The notes under the pieces: model-generated | The model's database searches: none | The model's input: the letters and a program-made list of their open reading frames with translations, nothing else | Told to the model about the DNA's origin: nothing | Assembly (NCBI GenBank): GCA_938009335.1 | Contig: CALLHT010000047.1 | Span: forward strand, 1-8,741 | Source: an uncultured Rhizobiaceae group bacterium | GTDB lineage: Bacteria > Pseudomonadota > Alphaproteobacteria > Rhizobiales > Rhizobiaceae | Length of the DNA: 8,741 nt | Direction of reading: 5' to 3' | Shown here: positions 1 through 7,296 of the stretch, piece after piece | Numbering within the stretch: the stretch's first letter is position 1 | Layout: each line of letters starts with the position of its first letter | Made by a program: the position numbers and the translations under genes

Positions 1-118
1 CGCATATCAAACTGTGGCAAACCCAAGCCTGCGGATAATACATTTACCCTAATATGATTGCTGATTTGGAGTTGCCCCCCGTTTTGGCTACATTAATTGC
101 AAATAGGGAGGGCCGTTC
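1..118. other. non-coding leader upstream of the small HHH-domain gene
   Basis: No convincing coding sequence is seen here. The three forward frames all stop early (stop codons near bases 36, 50 and 55), and the short peptides they give do not resemble the C-terminus of NuoF, the usual upstream neighbour. The stretch is AT-rich on the left and has a run of six C at 75-80. Only weak promoter-like matches can be picked out, such as TTGGAG at 66-71 and TACATT at 89-94 with a 17-base spacer. No clear hairpin terminator is visible. It may be an intergenic spacer with an internal promoter, but that is inference. Confidence 0.5.
105..112 (+). promoter_or_regulatory. strong ribosome binding site of the small HHH-domain gene
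   Basis: AGGGAGGG lies six bases before the ATG at 119 and closely matches the anti-Shine-Dalgarno sequence of 16S rRNA. It is one of the strongest ribosome binding sites in the window. It supports both the start codon and the view that this gene is really translated. Confidence 0.75.
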
Positions 119-664
119 ATGCCCAAAAATGTAAAACAGAAGCCGGTTGATCAGGCCAAAGCCAATGAAAAGCTGCTCAATTCAATTCTCGCGGAGCTGA
201 AAGACACAAAGGCGAAACTAAAAAAGCAGGCGCATGCTCAGAAGAAAACAGTGCGCGAACTTCATGCGCTAAAGAAAACACTTAAAGAAGCCAAGCTTTG
301 CAAATGCTGTAAGGGTAAAAAGAAGAAATCCAAGAAAAAGCAGTCTGTCAAAAATTCTGATATCGGGAACGAAATTCAGTTGCGAGGGTTAGCCAATGTG
401 ATGTCTGCTCCTAACAGTGGAGGGGCGGATGATTTGAAGTGGATTTCCGGTGTTGGGCCCAAACTTGAGCAGACCTTGAACGACCTTGGCGTCTATCATT
501 TTGAGCAAGTCGCGGCTTGGACGCAGCAGGAAATTGACTGGGTAGACGATTACCTCAAATTTTCTGGTAGAATTGAACGAGATAATTGGATTGAACAAGC
601 AAAAGCACTAGCCAAAGGCGGCTGGGATGAGTATGTGAAGGTGTTCGGAAAAGAACCCAGATAA
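119..664 (+). CDS. small coiled-coil protein with a C-terminal helix-hairpin-helix-like domain (NuoE-extension type)
   Basis: A 181-residue soluble protein of unknown function with no signal peptide or membrane segment. Residues about 10-60 are rich in Lys, Glu, Ala and Leu and look like a long helix or coiled coil. Residues 61-75 hold three cysteines (CKCC at 61-64) followed by a lysine-rich run. Residues about 104-166 form a compact domain with 'DDLKWISGVGPKLEQTLNDL', a conserved Trp at 134 and 'GRIERDNWIEQAKAL'. The 'I-x-GVGPK-x-E-x-x-L' core is typical of helix-hairpin-helix folds. From memory, near-identical domains end the long NuoE proteins of alphaproteobacteria and some ribosomal L21 proteins. 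The gene has a strong ribosome binding site and stops 25 bases before nuoG, so it is very likely co-transcribed with it. A complex I accessory or assembly role is inferred from context. DNA or RNA binding through the basic region is an alternative. Confidence 0.85.
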   Translation: MPKNVKQKPVDQAKANEKLLNSILAELKDTKAKLKKQAHAQKKTVRELHALKKTLKEAKLCKCCKGKKKKSKKKQSVKNSDIGNEIQLRGLANVMSAPNSGGADDLKWISGVGPKLEQTLNDLGVYHFEQVAAWTQQEIDWVDDYLKFSGRIERDNWIEQAKALAKGGWDEYVKVFGKEPR

Positions 665-689
665 CATAATTCATCGGCGAGGGGCCGGA

Positions 690-2783
690 ATGGCTAAATT
701 GATCATTGACGGGAGCGAAGTAGAAGTCCCGGATCACTATACTGTTCTCCAAGCATGTGAAGAGGCAGGAGCCGAGATTCCGCGCTTCTGTTTCCATGAG
801 AGACTATCAATAGCCGGCAATTGCCGTATGTGCCTTGTCGAGGTCAAAGGTGGACCACCAAAGCCCCAAGCGTCTTGTGCTTTAGGCGTGCGTGATTTAC
901 GCCCCGGTCCTGATGGTGAGCCGCCTGTGGTTGAGACCCGTTCTCCCATGGTGAAAAAGGCGCGCGAAGGCGTGATGGAATTCCTTCTAATCAACCACCC
1001 GCTTGATTGTCCCATTTGTGATCAGGGTGGCGAGTGTGATCTGCAAGACCAGGCCATGGCCTACGGTATCGATAAAAACCGCTTTTCTGAGAACAAGCGC
1101 GCTGTTGAAGACAAGTATATTGGGCCACTCGTTCGCACAAAAATGACGCGTTGCATTCATTGCACACGCTGCGTCCGCTTCACGACAGAAGTGGCAGGCA
1201 TTTCTGAACTTGGTCTGACGGGGCGTGGTGAGGACGCCGAGATTACCACCTACCTTGAGACAGCGATGACCTCTGAGATGCAGGGTAATGTGATCGACCT
1301 CTGTCCCGTAGGGGCCCTGACATCGCGTCCATATCAGGATTCTGCCCGGTCTTGGGAACTGCGCAAAACCGAATCAATTGACGTGATGGATGCGGTTGGG
1401 TCGAATATTCGTGTGGACACCCGCGGTCGCGAAGTAATGCGTGTGATGCCGCGTCTTCATGAAGACGTAAACGAGGAATGGATTTCCGATAAATCACGTT
1501 TCATTTGGGATGGGTTGAAGACACAGCGTCTTGATCGTCCTTATGTTCGCAAGAACGGCAAATTGAAGCCTGCATCGTGGGATGAAGCTTTAGACGCTGT
1601 TGCAAAAGCAGTAAGTGGTGCGAAGCCAGATAAAGTTGGCGCAATTTCTGGTGCAATGTCTGGTGTGGAGGAGCTGTTCGCAATGAAGAGTATCCTTAGC
1701 TCAATTGGTTCGCCAAATATGGACTGTCGGACGCCGGGCAGTGTGCTCGACCCGGCTAAGGGTCGTGAAAGTTATCTCTTTAATGCGACAATTGCAGGTA
1801 TCGAAGAATCTGATGCGCTTTTGATTGTGGGGGCTAACCCGCGCTTCGAGGCTGCTGTTATGAACAGCCGCATCTTGAAGCGTGTTAAGATGGGTAATTA
1901 TCCGGTCGGCGTGATTGGTGATGCCGGTGATTTGCGTTACCCTTATGAAGATTTGGGCGCGAAGGCCGACGTTCTGCAAGACCTAGTGTCCGGCAAGAAC
2001 AAATTTGCTGCCAAACTGAAGAAGGCAAAGCGGCCACTTATTATTGTTGGTCAAGGCGCTTTGAACCGCTCCGACAGTTCGGCCATCTTGGGACTTGTGG
2101 CTCAACTTGCTGCAGATACAAAGGCGATTGCAAAGGACTGGAATGGCCTTTCAGTACTCCACACAGATGCCTCCGCGGTTGGTGCTCTTGATCTGGGGTT
2201 CGTTCCGGGCAAGGGTGGAAAATCAACCTCTGCAATGATGTCTTCGATGGATGTCTTATTTTTGATGGGTGCAGATGAGATCGACATGAAAGCTGTTAAA
2301 GGGTTTTCTGTCTATATTGGAACGCATGGAGACGCAGGCGCTCACAAGGCTGATGTGATTCTTCCTGCGTCTACCTACACTGAAAAGTCTGCAACCTATG
2401 TGAATACCGAAGGGCGTGTTCAGATGACTGCAAGAGCTGCATTCGCGCCAGGTAACGCCAAAGAAGACTGGGCAATTTTGCGTGCTTTGTCAGCGAAAAT
2501 TGGCAATACACTCCCATTTGACAATCTCAATCAGTTGCGAAGTGTGCTTTATCAAGAATTTCCGCATTTTGCGAGCTTGGATGAGGTTGCAGAAGCAGGT
2601 GTTGCTGATGTAAATGGGTTCGTGAAATCACTGGGTGCTTCCAAGACTGGCAAGACAATGGCGGCGCCACTTACCAGCCCGATCAAGGACTTCTTTATGA
2701 CGAACCCGATTGCCCGCGCTTCCAAAGTGATGGCCGAGTGTTCAGCCATGAGATCCGGTGAACTGAAACAAGCGGCAGAGTAG
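690..2783 (+). CDS. nuoG: NADH-quinone oxidoreductase subunit G
   Basis: Large iron-sulfur subunit of the complex I peripheral arm, passing electrons from NuoF/NuoE toward NuoI on the cytoplasmic side. The N-terminal ferredoxin domain binds [2Fe-2S] N1b through C34, C45, C48 and C63. H103, C107, C110 and C116 are the His-Cys3 ligands of N3. C155, C158, C161 and C205 are the ligands of N4. From about residue 220 the protein is a molybdopterin-oxidoreductase-like domain that carries no cofactor in this family. Its late part includes 'DVILPASTYTEKSATYVNTE' (555-574). The four cysteines that bind the extra N7 cluster in E. coli and Thermus are absent after residue 205, as in mitochondrial NDUFS1. 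The C-terminal 'MTNPIARAS' (670-678) also matches the mitochondrial type. At 697 residues, the length is normal for alphaproteobacteria. The ATG at 690 follows GAGGGG (679-684) and gives the expected family N-terminus. Confidence 0.98.
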   Translation: MAKLIIDGSEVEVPDHYTVLQACEEAGAEIPRFCFHERLSIAGNCRMCLVEVKGGPPKPQASCALGVRDLRPGPDGEPPVVETRSPMVKKAREGVMEFLLINHPLDCPICDQGGECDLQDQAMAYGIDKNRFSENKRAVEDKYIGPLVRTKMTRCIHCTRCVRFTTEVAGISELGLTGRGEDAEITTYLETAMTSEMQGNVIDLCPVGALTSRPYQDSARSWELRKTESIDVMDAVGSNIRVDTRGREVMRVMPRLHEDVNEEWISDKSRFIWDGLKTQRLDRPYVRKNGKLKPASWDEALDAVAKAVSGAKPDKVGAISGAMSGVEELFAMKSILSSIGSPNMDCRTPGSVLDPAKGRESYLFNATIAGIEESDALLIVGANPRFEAAVMNSRILKRVKMGNYPVGVIGDAGDLRYPYEDLGAKADVLQDLVSGKNKFAAKLKKAKRPLIIVGQGALNRSDSSAILGLVAQLAADTKAIAKDWNGLSVLHTDASAVGALDLGFVPGKGGKSTSAMMSSMDVLFLMGADEIDMKAVKGFSVYIGTHGDAGAHKADVILPASTYTEKSATYVNTEGRVQMTARAAFAPGNAKEDWAILRALSAKIGNTLPFDNLNQLRSVLYQEFPHFASLDEVAEAGVADVNGFVKSLGASKTGKTMAAPLTSPIKDFFMTNPIARASKVMAECSAMRSGELKQAAE

Positions 2784-2795
2784 GGCGCGATCAAG

Positions 2796-3851
2796 ATGGA
2801 ATTACTGATCAGCATTTTAACTTCTGACCCCGTGATTGTTTTCGGGAAAAGCCTTTTACTGCTCGTATGTCTGCTGGTTTTGACAGCGTACATTCTTTAC
2901 GCAGATCGGAAGATTTTTGCCGCTGTTCAATTGCGTCGAGGACCAAACGTAGTCGGCCCATGGGGGTTGCTTCAATCTTTTGCGGATTTGTTGAAATTTG
3001 TCGTCAAAGAACCTTTGATCCCTGCAAGTGCGAGTAAAGCAGTCTTTGTCATTGCTCCTATGGTGTCAGCCATTTTGGCGCTTGCCGCTTGGGTAGTAAT
3101 CCCGATTGATGAAGGTTGGGCTATTGCGAACCTCAATCTGGGAATTCTGTTCGTTTTTGCGATTTCTTCACTGGAAGTTTATGGCGTGATTATGGGTGGA
3201 TGGGCATCTAACTCAAAATACGCGTTTTTGGCATCGCTTCGTTCTGCGGCCCAAATGGTTTCGTATGAAGTTTCCATCGGCTTTGTGATCATCACGGTTC
3301 TACTATGCGTGGGATCCCTCAACCTGATCGACATCGTAAATGCGCAGCAAGAGGGATTAGGTACAACGTATCTTGGCATGTCCAGCTCGTTCCTGGATTG
3401 GCATTGGTTGCCGTTGTTCCCGATGTTTATCGTTTTTTACATTTCAGCAATTGCTGAAACCAACCGTCCTCCGTTTGACTTGCCGGAAGCAGAATCCGAG
3501 CTGGTTGCAGGACATATGGTCGAATACTCTTCGACGCTGTTCCTATTGTTCTTCCTTGGGGAATTTGTGGCGATCCAGCTCATGTGTGCTCTGGTTACTT
3601 TGCTCTTCCTAGGAGGATGGCTGCCGCCATTTGATGTTTGGTTCTTGAACTGGGTGCCGGGCGCGGTTTGGTTTATGATTAAGATGCTTCTGGTCTTCTT
3701 CTCGATGGCTATGGTTCGTGCTGTTGTGCCGCGTTATCGTTATGATCAGTTGATGCGTCTTGGATGGAAAGTCTTCTTGCCACTTTCTCTGTTTATGGTT
3801 GTGGCCGTAGCTATTGTTCTTCAAGTAACAGGATGGGGGCCAGCAGCATGA
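2796..3851 (+). CDS. nuoH: NADH-quinone oxidoreductase subunit H
   Basis: Membrane subunit (ND1 homologue, 351 residues) that forms most of the quinone-binding chamber and the entry to the proton pathway, at the junction of the two arms. About eight hydrophobic segments are visible. Family signatures are present: 'RRGPNVVGPWGLLQSFADLL' (47-66), 'EVYGVIMGGWASNSKYA' (127-143), 'SLRSAAQMVSYE' (147-158), and the acidic loop 'AETNRPPFDLPEAESELVAG' (220-239), whose Glu and Asp residues line the quinone site. The ATG starts 12 bases after the nuoG stop. Its ribosome binding site is weak (AGGG at 2782-2785, ten bases away), so translation may depend partly on ribosomes arriving from nuoG. The 3' end overlaps nuoI by four bases. 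Confidence 0.98.
   Translation: MELLISILTSDPVIVFGKSLLLLVCLLVLTAYILYADRKIFAAVQLRRGPNVVGPWGLLQSFADLLKFVVKEPLIPASASKAVFVIAPMVSAILALAAWVVIPIDEGWAIANLNLGILFVFAISSLEVYGVIMGGWASNSKYAFLASLRSAAQMVSYEVSIGFVIITVLLCVGSLNLIDIVNAQQEGLGTTYLGMSSSFLDWHWLPLFPMFIVFYISAIAETNRPPFDLPEAESELVAGHMVEYSSTLFLLFFLGEFVAIQLMCALVTLLFLGGWLPPFDVWFLNWVPGAVWFMIKMLLVFFSMAMVRAVVPRYRYDQLMRLGWKVFLPLSLFMVVAVAIVLQVTGWGPAA
3848..3851 (+). promoter_or_regulatory. ATGA stop-start overlap coupling nuoH and nuoI
   Basis: The nuoI ATG (3848-3850) overlaps the nuoH TGA (3849-3851). Such overlaps usually let a terminating ribosome restart on the next gene, which would help keep these two adjacent complex I subunits in equal amounts. The overlap is read directly; the coupling is inferred. 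Confidence 0.7.
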
Positions 3852-4333
3852 TTGCACAGGCAGCCAAATCTCTACTTCTAAAAGAATTCATCTCAGCGCT
3901 GGGTTTGGCGTTGAGATATTTCTTCTCGCCAAAGGCAACGATCAACTACCCATTTGAAAAGGGACCGGTTTCTCCGCGTTTCCGGGGTGAGCACGCGCTT
4001 CGCCGATATCCAAATGGTGAAGAACGCTGCATCGCATGTAAATTGTGCGAAGCGATTTGTCCTGCGCAGGCGATCACCATTGAATCCGGCCCGCGTGGAA
4101 ATGACGGAACACGCCGAACCGTTCGCTATGACATCGACATGGTTAAATGTATTTATTGCGGATTTTGCCAAGAGGCATGTCCGGTAGATGCGATTGTTGA
4201 AGGTCCGAACTTCGAGTTCGCGACTGAGACGCGTGAGGAACTCTATTATGACAAGGACAAGCTCCTTGATAATGGTGATCGATGGGAACGCGAAATTGCG
4301 CGTAACCTCAACATTGACGCTCCGTACCGGTAG
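3848..4333 (+). CDS. nuoI: NADH-quinone oxidoreductase subunit I
   Basis: The 161-residue ferredoxin-like subunit (TYKY/NDUFS8 homologue) carries electrons from NuoG to cluster N2 near the quinone site. Two 4Fe-4S motifs are seen: C61, C64, C67 and C71 followed by Pro, and C101, C104, C107 and C111 followed by Pro, which together bind clusters N6a and N6b. An amphipathic N-terminal helix (about residues 5-28) would lie on the membrane, and 'GEHALRRYPNGEERCIACKL' (47-66) is the usual family lead-in. The frame is open upstream to an ATG at 3764. The start at 3848 is preferred because it follows a G-rich site (3835-3839), gives the normal alphaproteobacterial N-terminus and length, and overlaps the nuoH stop as ATGA, indicating translational coupling. 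Confidence 0.97.
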   Translation: MIAQAAKSLLLKEFISALGLALRYFFSPKATINYPFEKGPVSPRFRGEHALRRYPNGEERCIACKLCEAICPAQAITIESGPRGNDGTRRTVRYDIDMVKCIYCGFCQEACPVDAIVEGPNFEFATETREELYYDKDKLLDNGDRWEREIARNLNIDAPYR

Positions 4334-4341
4334 GAAATGAC

Positions 4342-4956
4342 ATGATCGTATCAAGCATATTCTTCTACCTGTTCTCTTTTGTCGCGATCGCGTCTGCATT
4401 CATGGTGATCTCTTGTAAGAACCCGGTTCATTCGGTTCTGTTCCTGATCTTGACCTTTGTTAATGCGGCAGGTCTTTTCATTATGACTGGAGCTGAGTTC
4501 CTTGGGCTTTTGCTGATTGTTGTTTACGTTGGTGCGGTTGCTGTTCTTTTCCTATTCGTGGTTATGATGCTCGATGTGGATTTTGCAGAACTTCGGGAGG
4601 GGTATCTGCAATATATGCCGGTGGGGGCATTTGTCGGCTTGATCGTTTTAATTGAATTGCTGGCCGTGATTGGCAGTTGGGTGACTGCTCCCGGCGCAAC
4701 CAGTAGCCAAGTTGCACCAATTCCGGATGTGGCGGATGCACGTAACATCGAAGCTCTCGGCAATATTCTTTATACGGATTACATTTTCTTCTTCCAGCTA
4801 TCGGGCATGATCTTGTTGGTTGCCATGGTTGGGGCGATTGTTCTGACCCTTCGCCATAAAGAAGGTGTACGCCGTCAGAACATTGCAGAGCAGGTCGCAA
4901 GAGACCCGGATACGGCAATTGAATTGAGAAAGGTGAAACCAGGGCAGGGGCTTTAG
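4342..4956 (+). CDS. nuoJ: NADH-quinone oxidoreductase subunit J
   Basis: Membrane subunit (ND6 homologue, 204 residues) between NuoH/NuoA and NuoK in the hydrophobic arm. Five hydrophobic segments are visible: residues about 3-23, 30-49, 54-77, 92-113 and 145-170. The conserved 'KNPVHSVLFLILTFVNAAGL' (26-45) is followed by the third helix, with 'VYVGAVAVLFLFVVMMLD' (61-78). In known structures that helix contains a pi-bulge whose rotation is tied to redox-driven pumping. The segment between helices 4 and 5 (about 115-144) is polar and variable, and the C-terminal 34 residues are charged and cytoplasmic. The ATG follows AGGA (4332-4335), which overlaps the nuoI stop codon. An earlier ATG at 4337 stops after two codons. 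Confidence 0.97.
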   Translation: MIVSSIFFYLFSFVAIASAFMVISCKNPVHSVLFLILTFVNAAGLFIMTGAEFLGLLLIVVYVGAVAVLFLFVVMMLDVDFAELREGYLQYMPVGAFVGLIVLIELLAVIGSWVTAPGATSSQVAPIPDVADARNIEALGNILYTDYIFFFQLSGMILLVAMVGAIVLTLRHKEGVRRQNIAEQVARDPDTAIELRKVKPGQGL

Positions 4957-4977
4957 CGCCATCGCCAAGGGGAAGTC

Positions 4978-5286
4978 ATGGAAATCGGAATTTCACACTA
5001 TCTGTCTGTTAGCGCCGTTTTGTTCTCAATCGGTATGCTGGGTATTTTCCTAAACCGGAAAAATATCCTGATCATTTTGATGTCGATCGAAATCATTTTG
5101 TTGTCCGTCAATCTCAACCTCGTTGCTTTTTCTCAACACCTGAATGACTTGATGGGACAGGTTTTCGCACTGTTCGTTTTGACGGTTGCCGCTGCTGAGG
5201 CCGCGATTGGCCTTGCTATTCTTGTTGTCTTCTTCCGGAACAAAGGTTCCATTGCGGTTGAAGATGTAAATGCGATGAAAGGCTGA
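4978..5286 (+). CDS. nuoK: NADH-quinone oxidoreductase subunit K
   Basis: Small membrane subunit (ND4L homologue, 102 residues) with three transmembrane helices (about 7-25, 29-51 and 60-86). It links the quinone-proximal part to the antiporter-like subunits. The two membrane-embedded glutamates of the proton pathway are present: E38 in 'LMSIEIILLSVNLNLVAF' and E74 in 'AAAEAAIGLAI', equivalent to E36 and E72 of E. coli. The length is typical. AGGGGA (4968-4973) lies four bases before the ATG, and the gap after nuoJ is 21 bases. Confidence 0.98.
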   Translation: MEIGISHYLSVSAVLFSIGMLGIFLNRKNILIILMSIEIILLSVNLNLVAFSQHLNDLMGQVFALFVLTVAAAEAAIGLAILVVFFRNKGSIAVEDVNAMKG

Positions 5287-5299
5287 CACAGGGTTCATC

Positions 5300-7294
5300 A
5301 TGTATCATTTGATCGTCTTTCTTCCTCTTCTTGGTTTCCTGCTAGCGGGGCTTTTCTCAAAATCACTCGGCACTAAGGGGTGTGAATGGATTACAACCAG
5401 CTTGCTGATAATCTCAGCGGTTTTATCTTGGTTCGCGTTTTTCTCGGTTGGATTTTCGGACAAGCCTGCAGAAACCATTACGGTGCTTCGCTGGGTTAGC
5501 TCAGGCGATTTGAACGTTAACTGGGCTTTCCGTATCGACACCCTTACGGTTGTGATGCTCGTCGTGGTCAATACGGTTTCTGCACTCGTGCATATGTATT
5601 CAATTGGGTATATGCATCATGATCCGCATCGTCCGCGCTTTTTTGCGTATCTGTCGCTATTTACATTTGCGATGTTGATGTTGGTGACATCTGACAACCT
5701 GCTTCAAATGTTCTTTGGCTGGGAAGGTGTTGGCTTAGCGTCATACCTCTTGATCGGGTTTTGGTTTAAAAAACCATCGGCAAACTCAGCGGCGATGAAA
5801 GCGTTTATCGTCAACCGTGTCGGTGATTTTGGATTTGCGCTCGGCATTTTTGGCGTTTTCTATCTTTTCAATACCATCGAGTTTTCGACCATATTCGCGA
5901 ATGTTGATGCCGTTGCGAAGTCACAAGAGTCCGTTATTAATTTTCTTGGATATTCGCTTAATGGGGCTGAAGCCCTGACTGTTGTTTGCTTGCTGCTCTT
6001 TATGGGAGCGATGGGTAAGTCAGCTCAATTCTTGCTTCATACTTGGCTGCCAGATGCGATGGAAGGCCCAACACCCGTGTCAGCCCTTATTCACGCTGCC
6101 ACCATGGTGACCGCAGGCGTATTCCTTGTGGCGCGTATGTCACCAGTATTCGAATTCTCTACGACTGCACTAACTGTTGTGACGCTGTTTGGTGCGATGA
6201 CAGCATTTTTTGCAGCAACGATTGGATTGGTACAGAACGACATCAAACGCGTGATTGCTTATTCTACGTGTTCTCAGCTTGGCTATATGTTTGCGGCCCT
6301 TGGTGTTGGTGCTTATGGCGCGGCTGTATTTCATCTATTCACGCACGCGTTCTTCAAAGCGCTTCTTTTCTTAGGCGCAGGCTCTGTGATCCACGCCGTT
6401 TCTGACGAACAAGACATGCGCCGTATGGGTGGGCTACGTAAACACATTCCAAAAACCTATTGGATGATGGTGATAGGTACGGTTGCGCTTACCGGTCTTG
6501 GTATTCCGGGAACGTATATCGGAACTGCAGGTTTCTTCTCTAAAGACGCAATTATTGAAAGTGTATTCGTGGGACAGAATGCCGTTGCATATGCATCGTT
6601 CTGGATGTTGGTCATTGCCGCCTTGTTCACAAGCTTCTACTCTTGGCGTCTCATTTTCATGACGTTCCATGGCAAGCCACGTGCGTCTGCGGATGTGATG
6701 AGCCATGTACATGAATCACCAAACGTGATGCTTATTCCGCTTTATATTCTTGCCATCGGTGCGCTGTTTGCGGGCATCGCCTTTTACGGCGCGTTCCTTG
6801 GTCATGGTGTCGATGCGCATCACGAGGGCTGGTACAATACATTCTGGCGTGAAGCGCTTTTCGCAGGCGCTAACAACAATGTCCTTGTTGAGTATTCACA
6901 AGTCGATAAGTGGGTAAAGTGGTCGCCAGCTATCGTCATGACGTTGGGTTTCATCCTTGCTTATATCTTCTACATTCGCTCGCCGAATACGCCGAAAGAG
7001 TTGGCCCGTCAGCATCCGGCTTTCTATCAGTTCCTGTTGAACAAGTGGTATTTCGACGAGTTGTATAACTTCCTGTTTGTTCGTCCATCGATGTGGCTTG
7101 GGCGGTTCCTTTGGAAGAAAGGTGACGGCTGGATGATTGATGGCTTTGGTCCTGACGGTATTTCTGCTCGGGTTCAAGATATCACAGGACGTATTGTAAA
7201 ATTGCAGTCTGGCTATTTGTATCACTACGCATTTGCCATGATGATTGGTATCGCCGCTTTAATTAGCTGGACGATGTTCGGAGGAGCAGGCTAA
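5300..7294 (+). CDS. nuoL: NADH-quinone oxidoreductase subunit L
   Basis: The distal antiporter-like proton-pumping subunit (ND5 homologue, 664 residues), at the far end of the membrane arm. It is hydrophobic throughout, with the Mrp-antiporter family core at about residues 130-420. Expected charged residues inside the membrane are present: E142 in 'FFGWEGVGLASYLLIGFW', K240 in 'MGKSAQFLLHTWLPDAMEGP', H265 in 'SALIHAATMVTAG', K353 in 'FTHAFFKALLFLGAGS' and K415 in 'GFFSKDAI'. After about residue 480 come two more hydrophobic stretches and a long region with amphipathic character. These fit the lateral helix that runs along NuoM and NuoN, and the final transmembrane anchor (about 640-660). The ATG lies 13 bases after nuoK, with a modest AGGG at 5290-5293. 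The stop overlaps nuoM by one base. Confidence 0.98.
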   Translation: MYHLIVFLPLLGFLLAGLFSKSLGTKGCEWITTSLLIISAVLSWFAFFSVGFSDKPAETITVLRWVSSGDLNVNWAFRIDTLTVVMLVVVNTVSALVHMYSIGYMHHDPHRPRFFAYLSLFTFAMLMLVTSDNLLQMFFGWEGVGLASYLLIGFWFKKPSANSAAMKAFIVNRVGDFGFALGIFGVFYLFNTIEFSTIFANVDAVAKSQESVINFLGYSLNGAEALTVVCLLLFMGAMGKSAQFLLHTWLPDAMEGPTPVSALIHAATMVTAGVFLVARMSPVFEFSTTALTVVTLFGAMTAFFAATIGLVQNDIKRVIAYSTCSQLGYMFAALGVGAYGAAVFHLFTHAFFKALLFLGAGSVIHAVSDEQDMRRMGGLRKHIPKTYWMMVIGTVALTGLGIPGTYIGTAGFFSKDAIIESVFVGQNAVAYASFWMLVIAALFTSFYSWRLIFMTFHGKPRASADVMSHVHESPNVMLIPLYILAIGALFAGIAFYGAFLGHGVDAHHEGWYNTFWREALFAGANNNVLVEYSQVDKWVKWSPAIVMTLGFILAYIFYIRSPNTPKELARQHPAFYQFLLNKWYFDELYNFLFVRPSMWLGRFLWKKGDGWMIDGFGPDGISARVQDITGRIVKLQSGYLYHYAFAMMIGIAALISWTMFGGAG

Positions 7295-7296
7295 TG
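7280..7296 (+). promoter_or_regulatory. ribosome binding site and TAATG overlap joining nuoL to nuoM
   Basis: GGAGGAG (7280-7286), inside the last codons of nuoL, lies seven bases before the nuoM ATG (7294-7296). The final A of the nuoL TAA is the first base of that ATG. This fixes the nuoM start and points to coupled translation of these two homologous pump subunits. Confidence 0.75.

Noticed and set aside
1..57. Possible C-terminal tail of nuoF in one of the forward frames
   Set aside because: The three short peptides before the stops share nothing recognisable with NuoF C-termini, so the nuoF end is not claimed.
66..94. Possible sigma-70-like promoter (TTGGAG, 17-base spacer, TACATT)
   Set aside because: Only about half of the consensus bases match in each box, which is expected by chance in an AT-rich 118-base stretch. 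Not strong enough to list as a promoter.
2552..2893. 113-codon open frame on the minus strand across the nuoG/nuoH junction
   Set aside because: Opposite two well-supported genes, no recognisable motif, no sign of its own expression signals; taken as a shadow.
3764..3847. Upstream extension of nuoI to an ATG at 3764
   Set aside because: It would overlap nuoH by 88 bases, adds residues unlike the NuoI family, and lacks a reason to be preferred over the ATGA start at 3848.
3893..4399. 168-codon open frame on the minus strand across nuoI and the start of nuoJ
   Set aside because: It lies opposite clearly functional nuoI with both ferredoxin motifs, has no recognisable domain, and is explained as an antisense shadow.
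6043..6405. 120-codon forward open frame inside nuoL
   Set aside because: It is in a different frame from nuoL over its conserved core, is rich in Cys and Arg as out-of-frame readings often are, and shows no domain.
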